64,000 bases of DNA from Gillisia sp. Hel_I_86 (GTDB lineage Bacteria > Bacteroidota > Bacteroidia > Flavobacteriales > Flavobacteriaceae): NCBI RefSeq assembly GCF_007827275.1, contig NZ_VISE01000001.1, positions 3,100,001 to 3,164,000 of the forward strand. Direction: 5' to 3'. The notes beneath the pieces are model-generated. The model was given only the letters and a program-made list of their open reading frames with translations. It did not search any database and was not told the DNA's origin. A program made the translations under genes and the position numbers. Positions 55,180 to 63,312 of this stretch are shown in pieces (within the stretch, counting starts at the first letter, position 1; every line of letters begins with the position of its first letter).

Positions 55180-55607
55180 ATTTCGCAAAAGCTTCATTTC
55201 AGAAAAAGAGGTTCACTAACAATAGTCTTGGACACGAGCCAAAAAGATTTGATATCTTATAGATTTATGGAATAAATTTTTTTGGCTCAAGTCCGCTATT
55301 TTAGGACTTAAAACTATACTTTGTGTAAAGAACCCGATCTTCACTTCTTACAATTTATAATGCTTTCAAAGAATTACCTTTTGATACCAAAAAAAAGGAT
55401 TTGAAATTAGCGGCCTGCATAAAGCCGCTTTGCTTTTTATAAGGCCTTTCCTAATTTCAGATCCTAAGAAGAAGCAGTATCAAAAGGTAATGCATACAGC
55501 TCTGAAAGAAGTAAATGAGAAAAGCACAGAAAACATATTATTTGATCTATACTGGGAAAACACAAAAGGAAAATGCTCCAGATAAAAAAAGTAAATGGGT
55601 TATACTA
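55180..55607 (+). repeat. Long non-coding repeat C, copy 4
   Basis: Same blocks as copy 3 and the closest to it: CGCAAAAGCTTCATTTCAGA, GGACACGAGCCAAAAA / TTTTTGGCTCAAGTCC (55231-55245, 55279-55293), GTAAAGAACCCGATCTTCAC, GCGGCCTGCATAAAGCCGC, TATAAGGCC, TATCAAAAGGTAATGCATAC, CACAAAAGGAAAATGCTCCA. It lacks the AGCAAGAGGGTAAC block of the others. Confidence 0.7.
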
Positions 55608-55682
55608 TAGAATGAGCGCAGGGGTTTCTAATAGCAGAGGATGTCCTAATTAACCATCATTGTCACCATTTAGGTTATCTAG

Positions 55683-55928
55683 TTAGTCTACTACCTGATC
55701 AATAAATTGGTACTCTTCAAAGGGAATAAGTTGTAAGGTATGTCGCAATACCTCATTAACATTATATTTCGGTTGGGGTATTTGTTTATCGTTTAAACAT
55801 TCATTTTCCTCTAATGCGAGGATGCACACTTTAATAAGATTTGTAATAAAATACATTAGTTCTAAATGACTCTGAACCTGAAAAGTTCCCGTATAATACT
55901 TGCCTTTCTTATTCTTTCGTGGAGTCAA
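55683..55928 (-). CDS. Small protein downstream of the HEPN gene
   Basis: The conservative reading starts at TTG 55928 and gives 81 residues (LTPRKNKKGKYYTGTFQVQS..., basic start, acidic C-terminal half with FEEYQFIDQVVD). The frame is open further upstream (KRKRILKKLTEIKEENLNH) to a point overlapping the end of the HEPN gene, so the true start may be earlier with a non-ATG codon. Same strand as the HEPN gene, so probably co-transcribed. Unknown family. It may be a cognate partner of the HEPN protein. Confidence 0.5.
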   Translation of the reverse strand: MTPRKNKKGKYYTGTFQVQSHLELMYFITNLIKVCILALEENECLNDKQIPQPKYNVNEVLRHTLQLIPFEEYQFIDQVVD

Positions 55929-55995
55929 ATGATTAAGATTTTCTTCTTTAATCTCAGTTAATTTTTTGAGTATTCTTTTCCTTTTAAAGTTGTCT

Positions 55996-56751
55996 TTATT
56001 GGACTCTAAATTCTCTGTGGAGGGATTCTAATTCTTGAAGTTTCTTTTCTCCTTCATTAGCCACTTTTTCAAGAAACCTACGGCATAAGCGCTGTGCATA
56101 ATTACTGTCCTCTATAGAAACGTCGTCAACTGATTTAAAATTGACATTGTACTGAGCATGGCATAGCGCATGAAATACCCGCTTGGAGCGAAAAGACTTT
56201 TTAGGTAATAATAACTTAGGGCTATTGCAGAAATTACCACAAAGATTTAAAAGATGACTAAGATCATAGTAACTAGGTTTATACTCCCAAAAAACATTCA
56301 ACAACCCGGCACAAGCTTGCTGCAGTGATTGAGAGATTAAAAGTACCCTTGCAGATTCATCATAGATATCGTCGCAAACATCTACTTTATCTTTAAAGTA
56401 ATAGGCCCGGTTCATACGGAATTCCCATTCTTTTTTAATTGTGGCATACATTTTTGGATGATAACAATAACCACTAGAAAATAAGCATTCAGTAGCGTAT
56501 ATTGCTTTCTCAGGGGTAAGAATTCGGCTCAGAAAATTGTCACCATGCTTTAACCGATACTTTACATCATTTAAAGTATAATGAATGGGATCAATTCTTA
56601 CACTTTCGTTCATTTTAGAAAACACCTCACTCATAAATTCCTTTGGCTGTCCAATGTGTTCCTCGTCAATAATCAATAAAATTAGTTTATAAGAATTCAC
56701 TGTTGAACTTTCCTTTTTAGGATTGGGGTTATGATGCAAGACAAAATCCAA
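55996..56751 (-). CDS. HEPN-type protein of mobile-element origin
   Basis: The 251 residues have an N-terminal part resembling a minimal nucleotidyltransferase-like alpha/beta domain (KLILLIIDEEHIGQPKEFMS; no full GS-DxD motif seen) and a helical C-terminal half with the HEPN look (ALLISQSLQQACAGLLNVFW-like region, YYDLSHLLNLCGNF, then FHALCHAQYNVNF). Proteins of this architecture are carried by Bacteroidetes conjugative elements. HEPN domains are often RNases or their partners. It is divergent from and overlaps the 5' end of a coupling-protein fragment by 21 bases, so this is an element junction. Function not proven. Confidence 0.6.
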   Translation of the reverse strand: MDFVLHHNPNPKKESSTVNSYKLILLIIDEEHIGQPKEFMSEVFSKMNESVRIDPIHYTLNDVKYRLKHGDNFLSRILTPEKAIYATECLFSSGYCYHPKMYATIKKEWEFRMNRAYYFKDKVDVCDDIYDESARVLLISQSLQQACAGLLNVFWEYKPSYYDLSHLLNLCGNFCNSPKLLLPKKSFRSKRVFHALCHAQYNVNFKSVDDVSIEDSNYAQRLCRRFLEKVANEGEKKLQELESLHREFRVQ

Positions 56752-57164
56752 AATGATATGCTATATGGAGACAAAGCGAGTAAAGTCATTTTAAGCAATT
56801 TTCCCTATCAGTTCTTCGGGAAGGTCAATGACCCTGATACTGCAAAATACTATGAACGTTTTTTTGAGATTGTCCGAAAAGAAACCACAAGTATCAACCG
56901 TGGTCATAACCTTAATTTTGACACCCGAATTACCAAGGGCGAAAAAGAAGTTTCGAAACATAGAGCAGATGTTTTCTTTCGTCTAAAACAAGGCAAGTTT
57001 ATAACTTTTACAGACGGCAGGGGTGAAAGGGAGCAGTTTAAACTACAGCATATTCAAAAGGAATTGCCCAAAAAAATACCCCGTATTCTAATGAAGATTT
57101 ACGACTGAATTTTGAAAAGATTTATAAGGACGTTAGTCTGGTGTTTGGGAGAAAAACCACCTAA
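56731..57164 (+). pseudogene. C-terminal fragment of a TraG/MobC-type conjugative coupling protein
   Basis: The 125-codon frame contains VILSNFPYQFFGKVNDPDTA followed by KYYERFFEI and RADVFFRLKQGKFITF, characteristic of the end of Bacteroidetes TraG/MobC (VirD4-like) coupling ATPases. The Walker motifs are absent because only the last fifth remains. After the stop at 57108 a shifted frame continues with LRLNFEKIYKDVSLVFGRK to a stop at 57164, the natural C-terminus, so there is also a frameshift. It is a relic of a conjugative or mobilisable element. Confidence 0.7.
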
Positions 57165-57376
57165 ACGACTTTTGCTTTCAAAAAGCTGTTTTTTGTTTTA
57201 GGTCTTTCTTTGATTATGTACATTTTATAGCAAAGACATTCGATTCTCTGATAGATGAGATGTTATAATTTCAACATCTTCGTTTTACTTTTTGTTTTAT
57301 TTCGGTTTCAATTTTCACATTTCCGATTTTGGATGGTCAGTCCTTTTTCGACCATTATTTTGGTTTTATCTGGCAT
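57165..57376. other. Intergenic region
   Basis: AT-rich, no supported gene; a 60-codon frame at 57255 has no protein-like pattern. Confidence 0.25.
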
Positions 57377-57507
57377 AACGTTTAGTATAAGAATAATAGC
57401 AGATTTTCAAGGCACTGACCTTTCAATTCATCGCTAAACTTTGTACAAAAACACGACCTTTGAATTTAGCACTAAAACCAATATATTTTTATACAGTGTT
57501 GGTAGTC
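57377..57507. repeat. Imperfect inverted-repeat element at the left edge of the GLPGLI cassette
   Basis: AACGTTTAGTATAAGAATA (57377-57395) pairs imperfectly with the reverse of TATATTTTTATACAGTGTTGG (57483-57502), with TTTAGCACTAAA in between. This layout resembles short structured repeats found between accessory genes of flavobacteria. The right end TGTTGGTAGTC (57497-57507) recurs inverted at 61484-61494. Confidence 0.45.
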
Positions 57508-57529
57508 GTTGTTGATTATTATTCATAAT

Positions 57530-60205
57530 CTAAAAATCGTATGTCATATTCAATAGATAATATCTTGGCAAAATATTAGTTCTGTATATATTTGTGGAAA
57601 AGTCAGAAGTTTGTATTTGTTCAAAATTATCTTCATTCATTAAGTTTTTTGCAGTAAAATTAAACTCTAATTTTTTATTTTTTGGTCTGTATCTTATTGT
57701 AGCATCAAGAAACATATAATTTTCTGACTTCTGATTTCTATTTGGTAAAAAATAATCTGATGAAAGTAATACTAACCAATTTTTTACAGGTTTTAATATA
57801 ATTTTAAAAGTGTTATTTAAAGATTCATTTAAAAACTCATTACTATTATCACTTTGAGAAATTGATTGCGAGAAATTGATTGTATTCTCAAAATTAACAA
57901 AAAGTCTAAACGCTGTTCTAAAGTATAATTCGGTATTAAAAAACCGACTTTCATTATTTCTTAATTCCGAATTATTTACAATATTCTTATATTGTGAAAT
58001 GGAGTAATCTGAATTTAATTTTACAGTAGATTCTAAAAAACGAATATATTTTGTTGCCGAAAAGTTAAATTTTAAATTGTTATTATCTTGTGGTAAAAAG
58101 AAATAATTAACCTGTGTTGTATTTGGATTAATGGTAGAATTTGTAAAAAAATTACCATTCCTATTTTGGTAATTCATTCCTATAGTAACTTCTACTAAAT
58201 TATATAAATCATTATGAAGATAGGAAAAACCATAACTTAAAGCCTCTTGTAATTCTAAATTTGGAATGTTACTAACAGATGTTCTATTGTTTATTAAAAT
58301 TTGGTTCTGAAATAAAAAATCATCAACTATTGATGATTTTTTATAATTTACAGTTCCAAGAAAGGAAGAAATCCCGTTTAATTTATACTCTATATTTATT
58401 GAAGGTTCAAATAAAAAATTTGCTTGGGTGTTTTTTATATCACTTTCTTTGTCGTCAATTTCTTGGTCTAAATATGTAAATCTATAAGCAGAAGATAATT
58501 TCCATTTGCCAGTTTTAAATTGGTAAGAACCCAACTGATAAATAGTTTTTTTTGAATATCTTAAATTATTTATACCATTTTCTACTGTACTATTCCCTGT
58601 TAAATTTTGACTAAATAATTCGGATTGAAGTTTATTGTTGTCTATAATTCCTCCAAAAGAAAATGTATATTTATTCTTCTTTATAGTGGAGCCTAAAAGA
58701 ATTGATTGTACTTCCAAATAATTTTTTGAATATTCACTTTTTTGAATGTCGTTTTCATAATTAATTGGGTCAATAATTGAAGGATTTATCTGAAAATTCT
58801 GTGGAATATTATTAGTAGATTGAAAAACAAAAAATTGAAACGCTTTTTTATCTGAAATCTTTTTTGTGTAAAGCAATTTTTGTCTTAAATAAAAACTTTC
58901 TGAATTGAGGATAGTTGTAAAACTATTATTGTTATTTGAAACAACAGATGATGGCGTTTGTATATTTTCTTGTCGTATTGTTAAATTAAACTCAAGCAAC
59001 GAAATTTTTGAAGTGTTGTATTTTACGTCTAAATCGCCACGATATTGTTTTGGTTTTTTTTCAGTTGAAACATTATCAATTGTCGTAAATGACTGACCGT
59101 TAATAGTAAATTGATTTTCAAATAATTGCTCACTTGTAATTCCATCGTTCACATAATATAAGTTTGTTTTAACCTTTAGGCGTCTATTTATTTTAAAAAG
59201 AGCATTATAATTCCCAAAATATTGATTATTTATATTTACTCTTTCTTCATCTAAGGTGTTTAAAAAACGAGTTTCTGGGATTATTTTTTTTGTTAAAAAC
59301 TTTTTTTCTATAATCTGTTCTCTGTTTTGATTAAATCCAAAATAATTGAAAGGAGAACGGTTAATACCAATATTATTATATGATAATGTGGCAAAAGATT
59401 TATAGGTTTTTGTAATACCAAGTAAATTTGTATTTATATCAAAAAATTCTTTGAGATTTTCTGAAACACCACTACCAAAATCGATATTTCCTGAAAAGTT
59501 GATTTTCCCTTTTTTCAATTTTAAATTTATTGAAACTTTATCTCCTTTTTCAATTCCTTTTAGTAACGCATTTTCCGAATAGTTTTCTATTGCTTCTATT
59601 TGCTCAACCATATCTACATTAATGTTTTTTGTGCCGAGCGTATAATTATGACCAAATAAATTGTCGCCATCCAAAGTTACATTTTCTACTAACTTACCAT
59701 TGTATTTTATTGCTCCTGTATTTTTATCAACCTCAATTCCTGGCAGTTTCTTTATTATATCTTCAATCTTTCTTTCTGAGCCGTCACGATAGGAGTTAAC
59801 GTTGTAACTCACAGTATCTTTTTTTATTTTAAACGGTTTTCTCTTTGCAGTTATTATAACTTCATCAAGTTGATTTCCTATCGTATCTTTATCTAACAAA
59901 AAATTAAAATTATAGGTTTTATTTTTATTAGGATTTTTTATAGTTTTAGTTGCTGTTATATAACCACTTGACTGTATTTCAACTATTATTTTTAAATACT
60001 CTTTTTTTAAGTTTATTTCATACTTTCCATTTCTCGCTATCGTATATTCTTTAACGTTAATACTATCATAGTCTTTAATTAAAACATACGAGTAATCCAA
60101 ACTATTTTGTTCAACATCTGTTATTGTGCCTAAAATAGTTTGAGAATAACCAATAATAGTTGAGCTCAAAATAAGTGGAATAAGAAAAATATTTTTTATA
60201 TACAT
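57530..60205 (-). CDS. TonB-dependent receptor-like protein partnered with GLPGLI
   Basis: The 891 residues have a signal peptide (about 1-21), a carboxypeptidase-regulatory-like domain (about 23-105), and a TonB plug (about 115-240; LDEVIITAKRKPFKIKKDTV, GSERKIEDIIKKLPGIEV, NVTLDGDNLFGH). An 'outer membrane protein beta-barrel family' type barrel ends in YYLLNMTYDF. The plug motif with KKDTVSYNV belongs to the subgroup that is usually next to GLPGLI proteins. It may import or export a peptide or metal-peptide complex. It lies 25 bases downstream of the GLPGLI gene. AT content is even higher than average, consistent with transfer. Confidence 0.85.
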   Translation of the reverse strand: MYIKNIFLIPLILSSTIIGYSQTILGTITDVEQNSLDYSYVLIKDYDSINVKEYTIARNGKYEINLKKEYLKIIVEIQSSGYITATKTIKNPNKNKTYNFNFLLDKDTIGNQLDEVIITAKRKPFKIKKDTVSYNVNSYRDGSERKIEDIIKKLPGIEVDKNTGAIKYNGKLVENVTLDGDNLFGHNYTLGTKNINVDMVEQIEAIENYSENALLKGIEKGDKVSINLKLKKGKINFSGNIDFGSGVSENLKEFFDINTNLLGITKTYKSFATLSYNNIGINRSPFNYFGFNQNREQIIEKKFLTKKIIPETRFLNTLDEERVNINNQYFGNYNALFKINRRLKVKTNLYYVNDGITSEQLFENQFTINGQSFTTIDNVSTEKKPKQYRGDLDVKYNTSKISLLEFNLTIRQENIQTPSSVVSNNNNSFTTILNSESFYLRQKLLYTKKISDKKAFQFFVFQSTNNIPQNFQINPSIIDPINYENDIQKSEYSKNYLEVQSILLGSTIKKNKYTFSFGGIIDNNKLQSELFSQNLTGNSTVENGINNLRYSKKTIYQLGSYQFKTGKWKLSSAYRFTYLDQEIDDKESDIKNTQANFLFEPSINIEYKLNGISSFLGTVNYKKSSIVDDFLFQNQILINNRTSVSNIPNLELQEALSYGFSYLHNDLYNLVEVTIGMNYQNRNGNFFTNSTINPNTTQVNYFFLPQDNNNLKFNFSATKYIRFLESTVKLNSDYSISQYKNIVNNSELRNNESRFFNTELYFRTAFRLFVNFENTINFSQSISQSDNSNEFLNESLNNTFKIILKPVKNWLVLLSSDYFLPNRNQKSENYMFLDATIRYRPKNKKLEFNFTAKNLMNEDNFEQIQTSDFSTNIYRTNILPRYYLLNMTYDF

Positions 60206-60230
60206 ACATCTGCAACCTCATTTAAAATCT

Positions 60231-61022
60231 CTAATCTCTTTTTTCAATAAAATCTAAAGTTTCATAGAGTTTAAAACTATTTTTATCAATCTCATCAACT
60301 AATGCTCCCGGTACTTGTGAAAATATAAAGAACATCTGTTCTTTATATCGTTCTATAGATTTTTTTTCAAATTCATTAAAAGTTGTTTGATTTTTATAAT
60401 ATGGTTTTGTTATTTCAAAACATTCAATGTTTTTATTAATTTTAGTTAACCTAAATTCATAAGTAGAAGTGTTTTCAGTTGCTGTTGCTTCAAGAACAAG
60501 ACCTGGCAAGCCAATTAACTTCCAAGGACCTCCGTTTATTCCTAACTCATTTGTAAAAAATGCTGTCCAAGTTCTGTCATTAATAAAAGCAGTTGCTTTT
60601 TGAACATTATAGTCTCCTATTTTCTTAAATTCATTTTTAATTTCCCATTTTGGATAATTGATGATGTCTTTAATTAACACTTTACTTTTACAGCGAGTGT
60701 CATATAATATGCTGTATGTACTATCTTTTTTAAAATCATTATAATAAATCTTATCATCTTGACATATTTTCTTTGCTCCTACAACTTTAATAGAATCGTT
60801 TTCGGTAGTAATATCTTTAACAAAGTCATCTGGTTTCAACAAATTTACATATTGTGATAATTTAAATTTTGAGATATTATTTTTAGAATCTATCTCTAAT
60901 ATCCCATCGGCATTAAAAGTAAATTGTCCTTTAGTTCTAATAAGGTCATAGTTTAAGGTAGAAATATTATTTTGTGATAAGCAATAACAAGGTATCAATA
61001 ATACTAAAAATATTTTTTTCAT
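60231..61022 (-). CDS. GLPGLI-family protein
   Basis: Contains the defining motif in WKLIGLPGLVLEA (GLPGL-) at about residue 175-187. The frame opens at 61046, but the ATG at 61022 (MKKIFLVLLIPCYCLSQ) gives a clean signal peptide. The region before it is occupied by the terminator at 61041-61077, so I start at 61022. About 263 residues, periplasmic or surface, beta-rich. The family is typically next to a TonB-dependent receptor and small secreted peptides and is thought to handle modified peptides; the biochemical role is unknown. It lies between the small-peptide gene and the receptor on the same strand. Confidence 0.88.
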   Translation of the reverse strand: MKKIFLVLLIPCYCLSQNNISTLNYDLIRTKGQFTFNADGILEIDSKNNISKFKLSQYVNLLKPDDFVKDITTENDSIKVVGAKKICQDDKIYYNDFKKDSTYSILYDTRCKSKVLIKDIINYPKWEIKNEFKKIGDYNVQKATAFINDRTWTAFFTNELGINGGPWKLIGLPGLVLEATATENTSTYEFRLTKINKNIECFEITKPYYKNQTTFNEFEKKSIERYKEQMFFIFSQVPGALVDEIDKNSFKLYETLDFIEKRD

Positions 61023-61040
61023 AATTGGATTATTAAAATA

Positions 61041-61077
61041 AATCAAACCCTAGTCTAATAAAAGTTAGGGTTTGATT
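61041..61077 (-). terminator. Terminator/attenuator between small peptide and GLPGLI genes
   Basis: AATCAAACCCTA (61041-61052) and TAGGGTTTGATT (61066-61077) form a perfect 12-bp stem. On the minus strand it is followed by a U-rich stretch. It would let the small-peptide mRNA exceed that of the downstream genes. Confidence 0.7.
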
Positions 61078-61104
61078 TTTAGTTTAAAAATAGTTTAATT
61101 ACTA

Positions 61105-61305
61105 TCAATCATTAGGACACGCAATCTCTATTATATAGATTGTTCCTGAAACGCCTACTACTCTAGCGTAGCATTTTACTTGTGTAGAAATTGTTGTAAT
61201 TTCTGTATCCTGTTCTACCACAGCGTTACTCTCTTTTACTTCATTTGAAGCAAAAGAAAAGGTTCCAGTTAGCATAAATGCTAAAGCAAAAAATAAATTT
61301 TTCAT
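61105..61305 (-). CDS. Small secreted peptide (66 aa), GLPGLI-associated
   Basis: Residues 1-19 are a signal peptide (MKNLFFALAFMLTGTFSFA). A charged spacer (NEVKESNAVVEQDTEITT) is followed by a C-terminal core KCYARVVGVSGTIYIIEIAC, then PND. The two cysteines could form a disulfide or be modified. It is transcribed before the GLPGLI and TonB genes with a terminator between. This looks like a substrate peptide and its export or uptake partners, but similarity to characterised peptides is not established. Conserved small proteins with this signal are common in flavobacteria. Confidence 0.65.
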   Translation of the reverse strand: MKNLFFALAFMLTGTFSFASNEVKESNAVVEQDTEITTISTQVKCYARVVGVSGTIYIIEIACPND

Positions 61306-61628
61306 AATATTAAAAATATTAAAAATTAGTTTGAGAATAATTTAATTAGCCGTTATTCTTCGTTGTAGATTCTCCACATTTTCGACTTTTTAAGATTTTC
61401 ATTTTTCCAGAGAGTTAATTTTTTTTTGTACTAATTCCGTAAATCGAATGTTCTTAAATTTACTCTGTTTATTCGGTTCTAATGACTACCAACATCAGGG
61501 TATATTTATTTGCATAATATGAGCGGACTCTACTGTTTACTTTTCAGACAACTCATTATCAAAGATTCGTTATTCTACCTATCTTATAAACCGTATATTC
61601 ATATAAATCTCACTGAATAAGTGATTTA
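61306..61628. other. Promoter region of the small-peptide gene and right edge of its cassette
   Basis: It contains GACTACCAACA at 61484-61494, the inverse of the TGTTGGTAGTC at 57497-57507. No gene. The IS5-type element begins at 61629. Confidence 0.4.
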
Positions 61629-62511
61629 GAGCATGTTTAAAAACGATTCACAAGAATCATTCGATTCTATTGAGGATAATCTGACAATTCTGCCACAATA
61701 CCCAATATTCCTGACTTTCCGGTGTTTTTTCATAATCCTTGTCCAGTCGCCTGAAGAAATTGAAGATCCCGAAGGTCCTTTCGGTGACCCATCTCCACTT
61801 TACCGGGACAAAGCCTTTCGAGGATGGCGGGCATGACGAGATCTCCACTTCCAGCCCTATTACCGTCCTCTCGACCCACTCCATGAACACCTTCTTGTAG
61901 GCATGGTCGGCCAGTATCTTTTCCATCCGGTCCAGATAGCCCAACAGGGGCTCCACCACCCTCTCGGCCACCGCCCCGTCGGCCTGGTTCGCCGCGCCTA
62001 CCACAACGCCCCATACCAGGCCGAGGGTATCGGTGATCGCGTGCCGTTTCCGTCCGTTTATCTTCTTGTTCCCGTCGATGCCCTTCGACTCGGAGGTCAT
62101 CGGCCCCGCCTTGACGGACTGGCTGTCGATCGACAGCATACTGGGCGTTGCCCCCTTTCCCTGCCGCTTCCTCTCCATCATGTTCAGCCCTGCGTTCAGC
62201 CTTGAAAGGGTGCCGTCCCGGCCCCACTTCCTGAAATGGTAGTAGACGCTCTCCCATTTGGGAAAGCATTCCGGTAGGTTCCGCCATTGGCAGCCGGTGC
62301 GCAATATCCAAAGGATGGCGTCGGCAATGTCGCGCAACTTATAGTGGCCCTTGATTTTAACGGGAAGGAATTTTTTCATAATTTCCCACTGTTGGGCAGT
62401 CGATCGGGTGTATCTCGATTTCATAAACTCTGTTTTATTTGTGAACTACAAAGTTTATACTGCCCAACTTTTTTTACAAACTTTCACCCAAATTTGTTTT
62501 TAAACATGCTC
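61629..62511. mobile_element. IS5-family insertion sequence, intact, with 3-bp target duplication
   Basis: 883 bp bounded by perfect 16-bp terminal inverted repeats GAGCATGTTTAAAAAC (61629-61644) and its complement (62496-62511). It is flanked on both sides by TTA (61626-61628, 62512-62514), a target duplication. It carries one transposase gene on the minus strand. The interior is strikingly GC-rich compared with the surroundings, a sign of recent arrival from a different background. Confidence 0.92.
61657..62424 (-). CDS. IS5-family transposase (DDE)
   Basis: The 255 residues have the IS5/IS427-type layout: an N-terminal helix-turn-helix part (DAILWILRTGCQWRNLP, a typical DUF4096-like region) and a DDE domain with D100 (SIDSQSVKAG), D173 (ILADHAY) and E215 (WVTERTFGIFNFFRRL). 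No frameshift or stop, so the element may be active. Codon use is GC-rich, unlike all neighbours. It moves the IS by cut-and-paste. Antisense open frames within it are shadows. Confidence 0.95.
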   Translation of the reverse strand: MKSRYTRSTAQQWEIMKKFLPVKIKGHYKLRDIADAILWILRTGCQWRNLPECFPKWESVYYHFRKWGRDGTLSRLNAGLNMMERKRQGKGATPSMLSIDSQSVKAGPMTSESKGIDGNKKINGRKRHAITDTLGLVWGVVVGAANQADGAVAERVVEPLLGYLDRMEKILADHAYKKVFMEWVERTVIGLEVEISSCPPSSKGFVPVKWRWVTERTFGIFNFFRRLDKDYEKTPESQEYWVLWQNCQIILNRIE

Positions 62512-62553
62512 TTATACTTGTAAAGCTATAGCTTACTTGTAAAATACAGGTAT

Positions 62554-62584
62554 GGGCAATCCATAAAAAAAGTATGGATCGCCC
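62554..62584. terminator. Hairpin after the two-component pair
   Basis: GGGCAATCCATA and TATGGATCGCCC form a 12-position stem with one mismatch, about 40 bases after the regulator stop. It probably terminates the leftward operon, and the following T-run on the plus strand suits rightward transcripts as well. Confidence 0.6.
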
Positions 62585-62622
62585 CTACTTTTTTAACATT
62601 AAATATATGTCTGAATGCTATG

Positions 62623-63306
62623 TTATATAAACCCTTTTTCTTTAGCTTTTTGTAGTAATTCTTTATCATAAGGGCTTACAACATCAAAAACTTGTTTCAT
62701 ACGGCTTTTGCGTTTTTCTATTGCAGGAAGAGAAAGTAATAAAATTTCCGGAAGGTCTTTCATCATGGTACCAATAGAAAGCTCATGTAATAGCTTTCTA
62801 TCAATAGCATCCAAAATCAAATCAGAAGAAACTTCGTTTCTCAGCAATTTGATAATCGTTTTACTATAATACGGTGGGTCCATAATTACTGTTTTAATCG
62901 CCCTAACCAATTCTTTGGGATTGATATCATTTTTAACTAAAAACCCATCAGGGTTAAGATTTTTAAAAAGGCTATGAACTCTATAATTATCATTGAAAGT
63001 TGTTGATACTATAATTTTTGTAGTGGGCATCAATTTATTGATTTTCAAACCTAAATCCTCACCCGAAAGTATACTCCTATCTTTTGATGGTGGTAAACTT
63101 ATGTCCAAAAAAACAATATCAAGGTTTTTATTGCTTGACGAGAAATTCATTATTTTTTTATAAGCATCTTCGCAATTATTGGCCTCATCGATATTGAATG
63201 AAAGAGTATCGTTATTTTTCTTGATATAATGGAACGCACTTTTATAGGAATTGGTTATCAAGGGGTGGTCATCAATCAATAGTACAGTGTATAATTTCTT
63301 TTCCAT
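62623..63306 (-). CDS. NarL-type response regulator with atypical output domain
   Basis: The 227 residues have a receiver with acidic D12-D13 and phospho-acceptor D68 (FLDISLPP), and a long loop (KNNDTLSFNIDE, SSSNKNLD). The C-terminal 75 residues have a weak LuxR-like helix-turn-helix (LLHELSIGTMMKDLPEILLL, then SLPAIEKRKSRMKQ) and end in KEKGFI. Pairing with the NarX-like kinase 6 bases upstream suggests a classic two-component system. The function is not predictable here. Confidence 0.85.
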   Translation of the reverse strand: MEKKLYTVLLIDDHPLITNSYKSAFHYIKKNNDTLSFNIDEANNCEDAYKKIMNFSSSNKNLDIVFLDISLPPSKDRSILSGEDLGLKINKLMPTTKIIVSTTFNDNYRVHSLFKNLNPDGFLVKNDINPKELVRAIKTVIMDPPYYSKTIIKLLRNEVSSDLILDAIDRKLLHELSIGTMMKDLPEILLLSLPAIEKRKSRMKQVFDVVSPYDKELLQKAKEKGFI

Positions 63307-63312
63307 AATTTT

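Noticed and set aside
57377-57507. Integron attC site
   Set aside because: The folded layout is suggestive, but the R box consensus (RYYYAAC/GTTRRRY) does not fit and no integron integrase is present.
61730-62311. A 193-codon minus-strand frame and 67-100-codon plus-strand frames within the IS
   Set aside because: They are shadows caused by the high GC content of the transposase gene.
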